Source: DASXTW01 sp036505215 (GTDB taxonomy: Bacteria; Actinomycetota; UBA4738). From it: DNA of 64,000 nucleotides. A program made the position numbers and the translations under genes. The notes under the pieces are model-generated. The model was not told the origin of the DNA. It did not search any database and worked only from the letters and a program-made list of their open reading frames with translations. Below, piece after piece: positions 31,965 to 40,089 of the stretch (positions are counted from its first letter, which is position 1; each line of letters starts with the position of its first letter). The stretch covers positions 33,934 through 97,933 of the forward strand of contig DASXTW010000087.1 of assembly GCA_036505215.1 (NCBI GenBank). Reading direction: 5' to 3'.

Positions 31965-32978
31965 TCAGGCGCAGAGGGTCTCCCCTGCACTCAGCCGAGC
32001 ACCCTCAGACGCCGCCCCCGGCGGGATGGCCGCGCCCTGGGCCAGCACCGCACCCTGGACGACGGCGCCGGCGCCGACGCGGGCCCCCGGGCCCAGGATC
32101 GACTCTCTGACCTTGGCGTCGTGCTCCACCGTGGCCCCGGCAAGCACCACGGAGTCTTCCACTTCGGCATCGGCTCCGATGGTCGACCCGGGGCCGGCGA
32201 CGACCCAGCGGCCCAGGTGTGACCGGAGAGACACGTCGGCCTGGGAGTCGACGTGGGGAGCCACATAGGACAGACCGCGAATCCGACCCTCCAGGGCATC
32301 GAACGTGGCCCGCAGGTACTTCTCTGGCGTGCCAACGTCCATCCAGTAGGCGTCCGAGACGAATCCCTGGACGGAAGCGCCCGAGGCGATGAGACCGGGA
32401 AAGACCTCGCGCTCGATCGAGACAGCCCTTTCGGATGGGACTCCCTGGAGAACATGAGGTTCGAGCACGTAGGTGCCCGCGTTGACCAGGCCCGGGATGG
32501 CCTCGTCCGGTTTCTCCTTGAACTCGCGCACCCGGCCCTCGCCATCCAGGAGCACCAGCCCGTAGGGCCGAGCATCCTCCTCGGGGCTGACCGTCAGGGT
32601 GGCCGATGCTCCCGTCTCCCTGTGGTGCACCACGAGCGCGGACAGGTCGAGATCGGTGAGGATGTCGCCGTTCAGGACCAGGAACGTCTCGCCCAGGTCC
32701 CGGGCGGCGTTGGCGACCGCCCCTCCGGTCCCGAGCGGCGACAGCTCGGTGATCCACCTGACCCGCGGCCCCGCCTTGCGCCTGGCGAGGAAGGCGGCGA
32801 AGAGCTCCTCGAGGTAGGGCGAGGACAGCAACACCTCGTCCACGCCGTACCGCCCCAGGTGGTCGAGGACGTGATCGAGGAACGGGCGATCCACCAGCGG
32901 GACCAAGGGCTTGGGAATGGTCTGGGTCAGGGGGCGAAGACGGCTCCCTTCCCCCCCGACAAGGACGATCGCTTTCAC
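31965..32978 (-). CDS. manC: NDP-sugar pyrophosphorylase, mannose-1-phosphate guanylyltransferase type
   Basis: 337 aa. The N-terminal nucleotidyltransferase has IVLVGGEGSRLRPLTQTIPK (activator/NTP loop), FLDHVLDHLG, FLVLNGDILTDLDL, EFKEKPDEAIPGLVNAGTYV and WMDVGTPEKY. The C-terminal left-handed beta helix has hexapeptide repeats (GPGSTIGADAEVEDSV, GPGARVGAGAVV). It makes GDP-mannose or a similar NDP-sugar for the polysaccharide locus to its right. Mycobacterial manC (Rv3264c) lies next to fbiA-fbiB in the same way. It is divergent from the GT4 gene; the 96-bp gap holds an 8-bp hairpin at 33015-33035. Confidence 0.9.
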   Translation of the reverse strand: MKAIVLVGGEGSRLRPLTQTIPKPLVPLVDRPFLDHVLDHLGRYGVDEVLLSSPYLEELFAAFLARRKAGPRVRWITELSPLGTGGAVANAARDLGETFLVLNGDILTDLDLSALVVHHRETGASATLTVSPEEDARPYGLVLLDGEGRVREFKEKPDEAIPGLVNAGTYVLEPHVLQGVPSERAVSIEREVFPGLIASGASVQGFVSDAYWMDVGTPEKYLRATFDALEGRIRGLSYVAPHVDSQADVSLRSHLGRWVVAGPGSTIGADAEVEDSVVLAGATVEHDAKVRESILGPGARVGAGAVVQGAVLAQGAAIPPGAASEGARLSAGETLCA

Positions 32979-33074
32979 CGGTGTTTCAGGATAGCGCCCG
33001 ATGCGCGAGGAGGAGCCTCATCATCGAGATGAGGCACGTGAACTCAGGCAAGTTCCGCATATGCTTCGGGTGCG

Positions 33075-34268
33075 TTGCAGATCCTGTTCCTGACCCCAGA
33101 GCTCCCCCACCCGGCTCGGGGGGGCGGCACGATCAAGTCCGCCACACTCCTCGACTATCTGAAGCCCCGGCACGACGTGGACCTGATGTGCCTTCGGCGG
33201 TCGGAGCTGACTGAGGAGCAGTCCTCGTGGGCCAGCGAATTCGGGACGGTGGCGACGGTTCGTGTCCGGGGCGAACGCTCCCCTGCGAGCCTCCTTCGAA
33301 GCTACGCAGCGGGCGTTCCACTGAGCATCCTCCGGAATCGGAGCGCACGGTTCTCCGAGCTGGTCCGTGAGCGACTGGCCGCCCGTCTCCATGACGCCGT
33401 CTTCGTCGACGGTTGGCTGATGGCCCAGTACGTCCCCCCCGATTTCAAGGGCCTGAGGGCTCTGCACCAGCACAACGCGGAGTTCGTCATGTGGGAGCGG
33501 GAGGCTGCGATGGAGCCCAATCCCCTCCGGAGGGCCCTGATTCGCCGGGAGGCCGCACGCGTCCGCCGGTACGAGGCCTCGATCCTCGGCAAGTGCGACG
33601 TGGTCTTCGCAGTGTCGGAGCCCGACCGGCAGGCCCTGCGGGGTCTCGGGGCTCGGCCGGGGCGCATCGAGCTGCTGCCGAACGTGGCCGAGCCGGGACT
33701 CCTCGACCGGCCTGCCCTGACACCGCTCGGCGTGGAGCCGATGATCCTGTTCCTGGGAACGCTCAGCTGGCAACCCAACGTCCAGGGCATTCGCCACTTC
33801 CTCCGCCACGCCTTCCCCCGGGTACGAGAGCGCCTTCCCCAGGCCGCCCTCGTCGTCGCGGGGCGGGGAGCCCCCGCCGACCTCGCTCGGGTTGCCCGTC
33901 GAACCCCCGGCGTCGACCTGGCCGGTCCATTCGAGGACCCCGAGCCCCTCTACCGCCGAGCCCGAGCCTTCGTCGAGGTCGCTCGGGGCGGCAGCGGCAC
34001 CCGGGTGAAGGTGTTGAATGCACTGGCCCGGGGTCTCCCCGTGGTCACCACTCCGGACGGAGCCGAAGGCCTGGACATCCGATCAGGCGAGCACGCCCTC
34101 GTCGGTTCCACTCCCCGTGAGATCTCGGATGCGCTGGTGCGGGTGATGACCGACGACACCAAGTGGACGGCGCTCTCCGAGAACGGCCGCCGTCTGATAC
34201 GCGAGCTGTACGTCCCCGAGGTGGCCTACCGCGGCCTCGACGAGGTGTTCGCGGCCGATCGGACCTAA
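33075..34268 (+). CDS. GT4 family glycosyltransferase
   Basis: 397 aa, GT-B fold. N-terminal domain ILFLTPELPHPARGGGTIK (acceptor side) and C-terminal domain with PMILFLGTLSWQPNVQGI, FEDPEPLYRRARAFV and GTRVKVLNALARGLPVVTT. The usual Glu of the E-x7-E motif is Asn here (VLNALA). The start is TTG 33075, without a good ribosome site. The 3' end overlaps the WecG-type gene by 4 nt and lies inside a degraded copy of the dispersed repeat. It probably adds one sugar of the exported polysaccharide. Confidence 0.85.
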   Translation: MQILFLTPELPHPARGGGTIKSATLLDYLKPRHDVDLMCLRRSELTEEQSSWASEFGTVATVRVRGERSPASLLRSYAAGVPLSILRNRSARFSELVRERLAARLHDAVFVDGWLMAQYVPPDFKGLRALHQHNAEFVMWEREAAMEPNPLRRALIRREAARVRRYEASILGKCDVVFAVSEPDRQALRGLGARPGRIELLPNVAEPGLLDRPALTPLGVEPMILFLGTLSWQPNVQGIRHFLRHAFPRVRERLPQAALVVAGRGAPADLARVARRTPGVDLAGPFEDPEPLYRRARAFVEVARGGSGTRVKVLNALARGLPVVTTPDGAEGLDIRSGEHALVGSTPREISDALVRVMTDDTKWTALSENGRRLIRELYVPEVAYRGLDEVFAADRT

Positions 34269-34288
34269 CGCTTCGCTGCTTGAGGCCC
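34259..34288. repeat. Degenerate copy of the dispersed hairpin repeat at two gene ends
   Basis: The plus strand reads GGACCTAACGCTTCGCTGCT then TGAGGCCCTG, matching the GGCCCTACCGCT ... CGCTACTTGAGGGCC unit with several changes. It supplies the stop codon of the GT4 gene (TAA 34266-34268) and the last codons and stop of the WecG-type gene on the other strand. Confidence 0.45.
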
Positions 34289-35077
34289 TGGACCCCTCGC
34301 CGCACCCCGGTCGATCAGCGCGAGGAGCGGGAACTCCAGGGTAGCCCGGAGGACCCTGGGGAGCCGAGCGGGATCCTGTCCCAGGCGCCACAGCCACTCC
34401 AGCCCGATCGATCGGAGCAACCGGGGCGCTCGGGAGAAACGGCCCGCCCACATGTCGAGCGTTCCTCCCACCCCCATCAGGATCCGCGCGCTGGGGATGG
34501 ATCGCCGGTGACGGGCGATCCATCGTTCCTGCTTGGGATGGCCGAGGGCGACGAAGATGACGGCAGGCTGGGTTTCCTGGATCTGCTCCTCGAGCCTCGA
34601 CTCGTGCGAGGAAAGAACCGCCGTCCCGTCCTCCCGGAACGGCACCGCGTCTGCCGCCGTCACCACGTCCAGACCCGGCGTCCGGGCCCGCCATCGAGCG
34701 GCTGCGCGCTCTCCGCTTCCGCCCTGCCCGCCCACGAACATCACAGGAGCGCCACGGTCCGCCGCCAACCGGAGGATCAGGTCCGCCACGTCGATGCCGG
34801 CCCACCGGGAGATGGACCGGCCGCGGCGGAGGAAGTCGACCAGGACGATCCCGAAGCCATCGGGCAGGATGAGATCTCCATCATTCAGCAGGGCCGCATA
34901 GTCGGGATGCTTCCGTGCGTACAGCAGAATCTCGGGGTTGGGCGTGAAGATGCAGTGCGTTCCCCCGTCGTCCAGGAACGCCTCGCACAATGCTCTGACG
35001 TTCTCCTCCGAGGGAATCTGGCGCAGGCGGACGCCGAAGACCGTCGGTGATGCTCCGCTATCGGACGAGCTCTTCAT
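34265..35077 (-). CDS. WecG/TagA/CpsF family glycosyltransferase
   Basis: 270 aa. Family blocks present: IFTPNPEILLYARKHPDY, LILPDGFGIVLV, VMFVGGQGGSGERAA, IFVALGHPKQERWIARHR and LMGVGGTLDMWAG. These enzymes transfer N-acetylmannosamine-type sugars to undecaprenyl-linked acceptors in teichoic acid or capsule synthesis. The start overlaps the sulfotransferase-like 3' end by 20 nt. The last four codons fall in a repeat copy. Confidence 0.92.
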   Translation of the reverse strand: MKSSSDSGASPTVFGVRLRQIPSEENVRALCEAFLDDGGTHCIFTPNPEILLYARKHPDYAALLNDGDLILPDGFGIVLVDFLRRGRSISRWAGIDVADLILRLAADRGAPVMFVGGQGGSGERAAARWRARTPGLDVVTAADAVPFREDGTAVLSSHESRLEEQIQETQPAVIFVALGHPKQERWIARHRRSIPSARILMGVGGTLDMWAGRFSRAPRLLRSIGLEWLWRLGQDPARLPRVLRATLEFPLLALIDRGAARGPGPQAAKR

Positions 35078-35813
35078 ACAGGTCCTGGGCTCGATCCCGG
35101 AGCCTCGCCGACGCGCTGGCCCGGTAATGACTGCGGAGATCTTCCTTCATGTCGTCACGCAGCGAGAATGGCCCGGGAACGATCCGCTCCAGGCGCTCCC
35201 TGTCAAGGCCGCGTCGCCGGCGCCATTCCCGGTCGATCTCGTGAAACAACCGATCGACATTCGCCTCCGTTGACTGGAATTCCGAGAACCTGGTCCCGAA
35301 TCGGTCGTTGACCCGACGGATCACCGAGCCGAAGTCGCCACCGACCACCTCTTGAAAGGTACCTACCACGAGGCGGTCCCGGTACGGCAGCAGCGGCTCG
35401 TAGAAACGAAGGTAGCCGCGCAGGATTCCGTTCACTCCCCGGTCGGGATGCCGAAGGAGGTTGGAGACGACGACGTCCATGGGCTCCCGAATCAGCACGA
35501 GGGCGGGCACCCCTCGGCGCACTGCCGCGATGACATGTCCCGGAGCGTCCGTCTGGTAGGCCACGCGCACCACCCGTGGCTCCTGTGCCAGGCGAAACGC
35601 TGCCACGGCGAATGAGGAGGCGCATCGCGGAAAGCTCTCGATGAGGATGTCCGTGTCTCGGTCAACAAGCTCGCCCTCGCCTCGGAGGCGAGCCAGGGGC
35701 AGCGCCACCCAGGGGTGCCGGGCTGCATTCGTCATCAGGAAATAGCCCACGCGCTCCACCATGCCGCGAGCGATCGACCCTCCACCCGCCGGCAACGAGA
35801 GCGTGCCCTTCAC
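35058..35813 (-). CDS. Sulfotransferase-like protein
   Basis: 251 aa. The 5'-phosphosulfate loop appears as DILIESFPRCASSFAVAAF, and the 3'-phosphate region as ALVLIREPMDVVVSNLLRHP. These are the two PAPS-binding signatures of carbohydrate sulfotransferases. It may sulfate the exported glycan. No signal peptide. Downstream it is coupled to the WecG-type gene; upstream comes the GT4-transporter gene on the same strand. Confidence 0.75.
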   Translation of the reverse strand: MKGTLSLPAGGGSIARGMVERVGYFLMTNAARHPWVALPLARLRGEGELVDRDTDILIESFPRCASSFAVAAFRLAQEPRVVRVAYQTDAPGHVIAAVRRGVPALVLIREPMDVVVSNLLRHPDRGVNGILRGYLRFYEPLLPYRDRLVVGTFQEVVGGDFGSVIRRVNDRFGTRFSEFQSTEANVDRLFHEIDREWRRRRGLDRERLERIVPGPFSLRDDMKEDLRSHYRASASARLRDRAQDLYEELVR

Positions 35814-35835
35814 GCTCGTACGTCCAGTGCGTCGA

Positions 35836-36219
35836 TCACGCGATCGAATGGGTCCGGGAGATCAGGAGGATCCCCGCGATGATCAGGGCAACGCCACCGT
35901 ATCGGACTCCCGAGATCGGCTCGTGCAGGACGAATCGATCGAACAGGAGGATCAAGACGTACGTCAGGGAGACGAACGGATAGGCGAACGACAGCGACGC
36001 CCGGGACAGGACGATCAGCCATACCGCGGCCGAGATGACGAACGTGCCGAGGCCCAGCCAGACGGAAAGGTTCGCGGCGATGCGCCGGGCGGTGTCGAGA
36101 GGCTGGCCGACGTCCAGAGGAGTCGCTCCTCCATGGGTCACTTGGTTCATGCCGTGTTTGAGCGTGAGCTGGGCCAGCGCGGCCAGCCCCACGGATATCA
36201 GGATCAAGCCGAGCAGCAT
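35836..36219 (-). CDS. Four-helix SMR/EamA-type transporter, possible separate translation start
   Basis: 127 residues from ATG 36219 (MLLGLILISVGLAALAQLTL) preceded by AAGGAGG at 7 nt. Four predicted TM helices, the size of an ArnE/ArnF flippase subunit. It is in frame with, and may be made both alone and as the tail of, the GT4 protein. It would suit flipping of a lipid-linked sugar. Confidence 0.6.
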   Translation of the reverse strand: MLLGLILISVGLAALAQLTLKHGMNQVTHGGATPLDVGQPLDTARRIAANLSVWLGLGTFVISAAVWLIVLSRASLSFAYPFVSLTYVLILLFDRFVLHEPISGVRYGGVALIIAGILLISRTHSIA

Positions 36220-37320
36220 GCCTTTCCCTCCTTGGGTGGTGACCACGTTAGCCGTCTCCGCCCTCGCGTCACCCGCATCTCCGTACACATCGCCTCCGCG
36301 TCCGTCGCGGGGCGCAGCCCGACGGGGGCCAACCATACCGACCGCGCCGGCCGCCGTGCGCATGGCCTCCGCCAGCTCTTCGTCGTCCCGTACCACGATG
36401 TCGCCGTCGCCCGCCTGCTCGGCGAGCCCCCCCACGTCGGTGACAATGGCCGGCCTGCCCAGCGCCTGCGCCCGCGCCAAAACGCCCGACGACCAGGACC
36501 GGCGGTACGGCAGCACCACCCAGTCCGCCGCCGAGACCCACAGGTCGAACTCCTCGTCGGCGAGGAACCGCTCGAACACGGTTACCCCGGGAACGGTCCG
36601 ACTCCGCTCCTCGAGGTCCCGAGCGTAGCGTTCGAGCTCGGGCGTTGGCTCCCGGACCGACCCGACGATGTAGAGCCTCCCCCGATCGTGCTCCCTCGAT
36701 GCGAACGCGTCCACCGCCCGGTCCAGGCCCTTGGACGGCTGAATGAACCCGGGGCAGACGAACAGAGGACCGGCGTCGTCGGACAACCCCAGCCTCGCCC
36801 GCGCCTCCTGGCGAGGGGTCGCCCGGGCCTCGACGCGGTGCGGCACCACGGAAGCTCGCACCCGCACCCGGTACTGGCGCTCCAGGTCACGGTGCTCCGC
36901 CTCGGTGTGGAAGCTGACGCGGCCGGCCCTGGCGAACGCCAGCCGGAGCAGGGCGTAGTCGGGACGCCACAGAGTGGGTGGGTCGGCCTCATGGACGAGC
37001 AGGTCGAGGCGCCGCCCCGCGCGAAGCGCCAGCCACAGCAAGCCAAAAGAGGCCAGCACCTTCGACACCGGTGCCCCCCGCCTGTAGTACAGCCCCGGCT
37101 GGAAATGCACGATCGCCCGGTCGAACCTGCGGGCCAGCCGGGCGGCCCGGAAGAACGGACGGCCTCTGAAGAACGGGACCTTCAGGTCGCCCGTGCCATC
37201 GGGGGGTGACAGAACGGTCACCGCATGGCCGGCTTCACGCAGCGCGGCGACCTGACCCCGCGCATAGGCCCCGACCCCGCAGTGCCGCGGCGGGTAGGAG
37301 GAGACGACCAGGATGCGCAC
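35836..37320 (-). CDS. GT4 glycosyltransferase in frame with an SMR/EamA-type transporter
   Basis: A single open frame of 494 codons. The first 350 or so residues are a GT-B glycosyltransferase (ILVVSSYPPRHCGVGAYA, FVCPGFIQPSKGLDRAV, VLPYRRSWSSGVLARAQALG). After a 40-residue Gly/Arg/Asp-rich linker come four TM helices resembling ArnE/ArnF-type small multidrug transporters (QLTLKHGMNQ, VLILLFDRFVLHEPISG). GTG 37320 is chosen because it follows the Wzt stop. No stop codon separates the halves, yet a strong ribosome site precedes an internal ATG at 36219. The GT lacks the usual C-terminal helix, so a lost stop or a real fusion are both possible. Confidence 0.8.
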   Translation of the reverse strand: MRILVVSSYPPRHCGVGAYARGQVAALREAGHAVTVLSPPDGTGDLKVPFFRGRPFFRAARLARRFDRAIVHFQPGLYYRRGAPVSKVLASFGLLWLALRAGRRLDLLVHEADPPTLWRPDYALLRLAFARAGRVSFHTEAEHRDLERQYRVRVRASVVPHRVEARATPRQEARARLGLSDDAGPLFVCPGFIQPSKGLDRAVDAFASREHDRGRLYIVGSVREPTPELERYARDLEERSRTVPGVTVFERFLADEEFDLWVSAADWVVLPYRRSWSSGVLARAQALGRPAIVTDVGGLAEQAGDGDIVVRDDEELAEAMRTAAGAVGMVGPRRAAPRDGRGGDVYGDAGDARAETANVVTTQGGKGMLLGLILISVGLAALAQLTLKHGMNQVTHGGATPLDVGQPLDTARRIAANLSVWLGLGTFVISAAVWLIVLSRASLSFAYPFVSLTYVLILLFDRFVLHEPISGVRYGGVALIIAGILLISRTHSIA

Positions 37321-37336
37321 TGGGCCGATCCGCTCC

Positions 37337-38515
37337 CTACAGACGCTCGACGCGGCACTCAACCGGGATCCATACGACGCCCGGATCCTCCTCGCCCCTA
37401 ACCACGTCGAAGGAATACCGCTGCTCCTGCAGGTGGAACACGTGCCTGGAGTCCCTGGAATGCACGCCCAGGGTCACGTAGTACCGACCGTCCACGAAGG
37501 GGAGGCTCTTCACCAGGAACTGCACTCGCTGCTTCCCGTCGAATGTGGGGATCCGGGCATGCCGCCAGTCCGTGTTCGTCCCGTACACGAAGCGGTTCTG
37601 GTCGTCGTGGATGGCGAAGGACACCACCGGGTCTTCCACCTCCGGCACGTTGGCTTTGAGGTCCAGTTGTATGACCAGCTCGTCGCCGGGAAAGAACACT
37701 TCCTTCGTCTCGCCGTCGCGCCCGAAGATCTCTGCCGAGATGATCTCGATCTCCCTCGTGCCCCGGTCCCAGCCGTAGGCCAGATCCTGTCGGCTCATCA
37801 ACCGCCGGAAGTCGCGGACCACGTCATGCGGGTTCCCCTCGTTCACGACGTTGCCCTGATTGAGGATGATGGCACGGTCGCAGACCCGAACCACCTGGTC
37901 GGGGGCGTGGGTGACGAAGACGATGGTCCGGCCCTCCTGCTGGAACTCCTCCACCTTGTCCAGGCACTTGCGCTGAAAGGCCAGGTCGCCAACGGCGAGA
38001 ACCTCGTCCACCAGGAGGATGGCGGGATCGACGTGCGCGGCGACGGCGAACCCCAGGCGGACGTACATCCCCGACGAGTAGAACTTCACCTGGTTGTCGA
38101 TGAAGTCCTCGACCTCGGCGAAGGCGACGATGTCATCGAATCTGCGATTGGTGTCTGCCCGCGATAGGCCCATCAGCGATGCGTTGAGATAGATGTTCTC
38201 CCGGCCGGTCAACTCCTTGTGGAAGCCGGCTCCGAGGGCCAGGAGGGAGGCGATGCGGCCTCGCGTCGTGACCGTCCCGCCGGTGGGCCGCAAGATCCCC
38301 GCGATGATCTTCAAGAGCGTTGTCTTGCCGGAGCCGTTCGGGCCGAGCAGGCCGAGCGTCTCACCTTCCTGCACGTCGACCGAGACGCCCTTGAGCGCCC
38401 ACAGCTCCTCGGCGTGCACGCGGATCCGGAGCGCCCGCTCCTTGATCGAGGTCGGCCGTTGCCGATACCGCCGGAACCGCTTCCTCACATCCTGGACGGT
38501 GATGGCAGCCGGCAT
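37337..38515 (-). CDS. Polysaccharide ABC exporter ATP-binding protein (Wzt type)
   Basis: 392 aa. The nucleotide-binding domain has GLLGPNGSGKTTLLK (Walker A, near residue 55), RLGFAVAAHVDPAILLVDEV (Walker B), and GRTIVFVTHAPDQV. A C-terminal domain of about 130 residues (DELVIQLDLKANVPEVEDP, VLGVHSRD-like turns) resembles the Wzt carbohydrate-binding domain that recognises the finished chain. This points to ABC-dependent export; no Wzy polymerase is seen. It follows the permease gene after 58 nt and precedes the GT4-transporter gene by 16 nt. Confidence 0.9.
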   Translation of the reverse strand: MPAAITVQDVRKRFRRYRQRPTSIKERALRIRVHAEELWALKGVSVDVQEGETLGLLGPNGSGKTTLLKIIAGILRPTGGTVTTRGRIASLLALGAGFHKELTGRENIYLNASLMGLSRADTNRRFDDIVAFAEVEDFIDNQVKFYSSGMYVRLGFAVAAHVDPAILLVDEVLAVGDLAFQRKCLDKVEEFQQEGRTIVFVTHAPDQVVRVCDRAIILNQGNVVNEGNPHDVVRDFRRLMSRQDLAYGWDRGTREIEIISAEIFGRDGETKEVFFPGDELVIQLDLKANVPEVEDPVVSFAIHDDQNRFVYGTNTDWRHARIPTFDGKQRVQFLVKSLPFVDGRYYVTLGVHSRDSRHVFHLQEQRYSFDVVRGEEDPGVVWIPVECRVERL

Positions 38516-38573
38516 CAGCCGTCACGGTTGGGCGCAGCCCGAACGGTTGCCGCGCGTGGTGCGGCCCCCACGG

Positions 38574-39515
38574 CTAGAGCTCCTCCGCGAAGTCTCCGGC
38601 CATTCGGAAGAACGACCTCCAGGAGAAGAGAAGGAGGAGCAAGGAGCCGACGGTGACCGCTCCCAGGACCATGGCCAGCCATCCCAGGCTCACCGGGAGC
38701 AGGATCGGTTGTCCCCCTGATCCCGATGGTGTCACCACCTTGTAGAGGGCGCGTTGGAATCCGAGGACGATGTCTGCCATAGGGTTCACCAGGACGAGGT
38801 GGTACACGGAGATTCCGAACAGGCTGCGGCCGGCCAGCCGTCCCGACGCCAGCAGCCCGCTCGGGTAGACGACCGGGGTGAGCCAGAACCAGAGCACCAG
38901 CCCCAGCTGTACCAGGTGCTGGGTGTCCCGGTATCGCACGTTCAGGGCGGACACCCACAGGGCCAGGGCGTTGGTGAATGCCAGCAGGGCAACGCAAGCC
39001 AGAGGAAGGAGGAGGAGGTTGATTCCCCAAAACCGATAGCGAAACACCAGCATGAAGATGCCCAGGACCAGCGCCTGCAGGATGAAGTCGACCAGGGCGG
39101 TCCCTATGGAAGCCAGTGGCAGGGCTTCCCTTGGGAAGTACACCTTGGTCACCAGGTTCCCGTTATCGACCACCGAACGGGTCGCGAAGCTCAACGAGTT
39201 GCTGAACACGTTCCAGGCCAGCAAGCCGGACAGGAGGTACACCGGGAAGTGCGGCACATCGTTGGGCAGCACTTTGGTGAACACCAAGGTGAACACGGCC
39301 AGGTACAGAATCGGGTTGAGCATGGACCAGGCCGCCCCAAGGATGGACGACTTGTACTTGACCTTGACGTCTTTGCGGACGAGGTTGGAGATGATCTCCC
39401 GGGCGCCGAGAATCTCCCCGAACCTGGAGATCGGGTGAAGGTCCGTGGGTTCAGAGGTCCTGACGAGGACCTCACCACCAGCTGCCAGGATCTTTCCTTT
39501 CGTCGAAAACTGCAT
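38574..39515 (-). CDS. Polysaccharide ABC exporter permease (Wzm/ABC-2 type)
   Basis: 313 aa. An N-terminal amphipathic cytoplasmic region (LVRKDVKVKYKSSILGAAW, the ABC-2 signature) is followed by six TM helices and a typical VVYPSGLL loop before the last two. It forms the membrane channel for the Wzt-type ATPase next to it. ATG 39515 starts divergently from the coiled-coil gene, with 68 bp between. An ILGAAWSMLNPILYLAVFTL stretch is characteristic of the TagG/RfbA family. Confidence 0.92.
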   Translation of the reverse strand: MQFSTKGKILAAGGEVLVRTSEPTDLHPISRFGEILGAREIISNLVRKDVKVKYKSSILGAAWSMLNPILYLAVFTLVFTKVLPNDVPHFPVYLLSGLLAWNVFSNSLSFATRSVVDNGNLVTKVYFPREALPLASIGTALVDFILQALVLGIFMLVFRYRFWGINLLLLPLACVALLAFTNALALWVSALNVRYRDTQHLVQLGLVLWFWLTPVVYPSGLLASGRLAGRSLFGISVYHLVLVNPMADIVLGFQRALYKVVTPSGSGGQPILLPVSLGWLAMVLGAVTVGSLLLLLFSWRSFFRMAGDFAEEL

Positions 39516-39583
39516 GAAAATGGCTCTCTGGGGTCAGTGTAGCAACGCTCGTCAGGGCTTCTTATCATCGGTCTCGACGCCGT

Positions 39584-40081
39584 GTGGAGCTTCTGAGAAG
39601 AGCCAAGCCTCCAGGTCGCTCGAGGAGACTCCCGCGGACCGTGCGCTACGCTTGGCTCGTGGCATCGATACGACGAATCCTCAAGAGGGCGCTGCCTTCT
39701 CGAGCGTTGAACGTATACCGGCGCCGGCGGGCCCTTCGGCGGTACCTCCGCCAGATCTCCTACCAGCTCTACGACCGGAACCTGACCTACCACCTGGAAG
39801 AGCTGGAAGGTGACCTATTGGCCCGACGGCCTGATATCACCAGCCGACTGATGGAGGACCTTCTCATGAGGACCGACATCCTCATCCAGCGGCTCGACCG
39901 GCAGGTGGCGGCTCTGCGGGCTCGGCACAGCGGGGAATTCCGAGAGCTCCACAAAGAGGTCGGTGCCCTCCGCGAGTCCATGGATGAGCTGCGGGCAGAG
40001 GTCCAGCGGAAGGGACCCCCGCCAGCGCCGGAGGAGGCCCGCCGCCAGTCCCCAGCGGGCCGCTCAGTGGCTGGAGACTAG
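39584..40081 (+). CDS. Coiled-coil protein of the polysaccharide locus
   Basis: 165 aa from GTG 39584. A basic N-terminal third (SRRLPRTVRYAWLVASIRRI, RRRRALRRYLRQ) is followed by heptad-rich helices (LIQRLDRQVAALRARHSGEF, ELHKEVGALRESMDELRAEV) and a Pro-rich tail. No known domain. It lies 8 nt before the next GT4 gene, so the pair is likely one transcript. The start is uncertain; internal GTG codons (V20, V26) would give a shorter protein. Confidence 0.65.
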   Translation: MELLRRAKPPGRSRRLPRTVRYAWLVASIRRILKRALPSRALNVYRRRRALRRYLRQISYQLYDRNLTYHLEELEGDLLARRPDITSRLMEDLLMRTDILIQRLDRQVAALRARHSGEFRELHKEVGALRESMDELRAEVQRKGPPPAPEEARRQSPAGRSVAGD

Positions 40082-40089
40082 GCCAGGCC

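Noticed and set aside
33015..33035. Terminator between manC and the GT4 gene
   Set aside because: The GCCTCATC/GATGAGGC hairpin lies in a divergent promoter region where no transcript should end and has no U-tract; it may be an operator, but support is thin.
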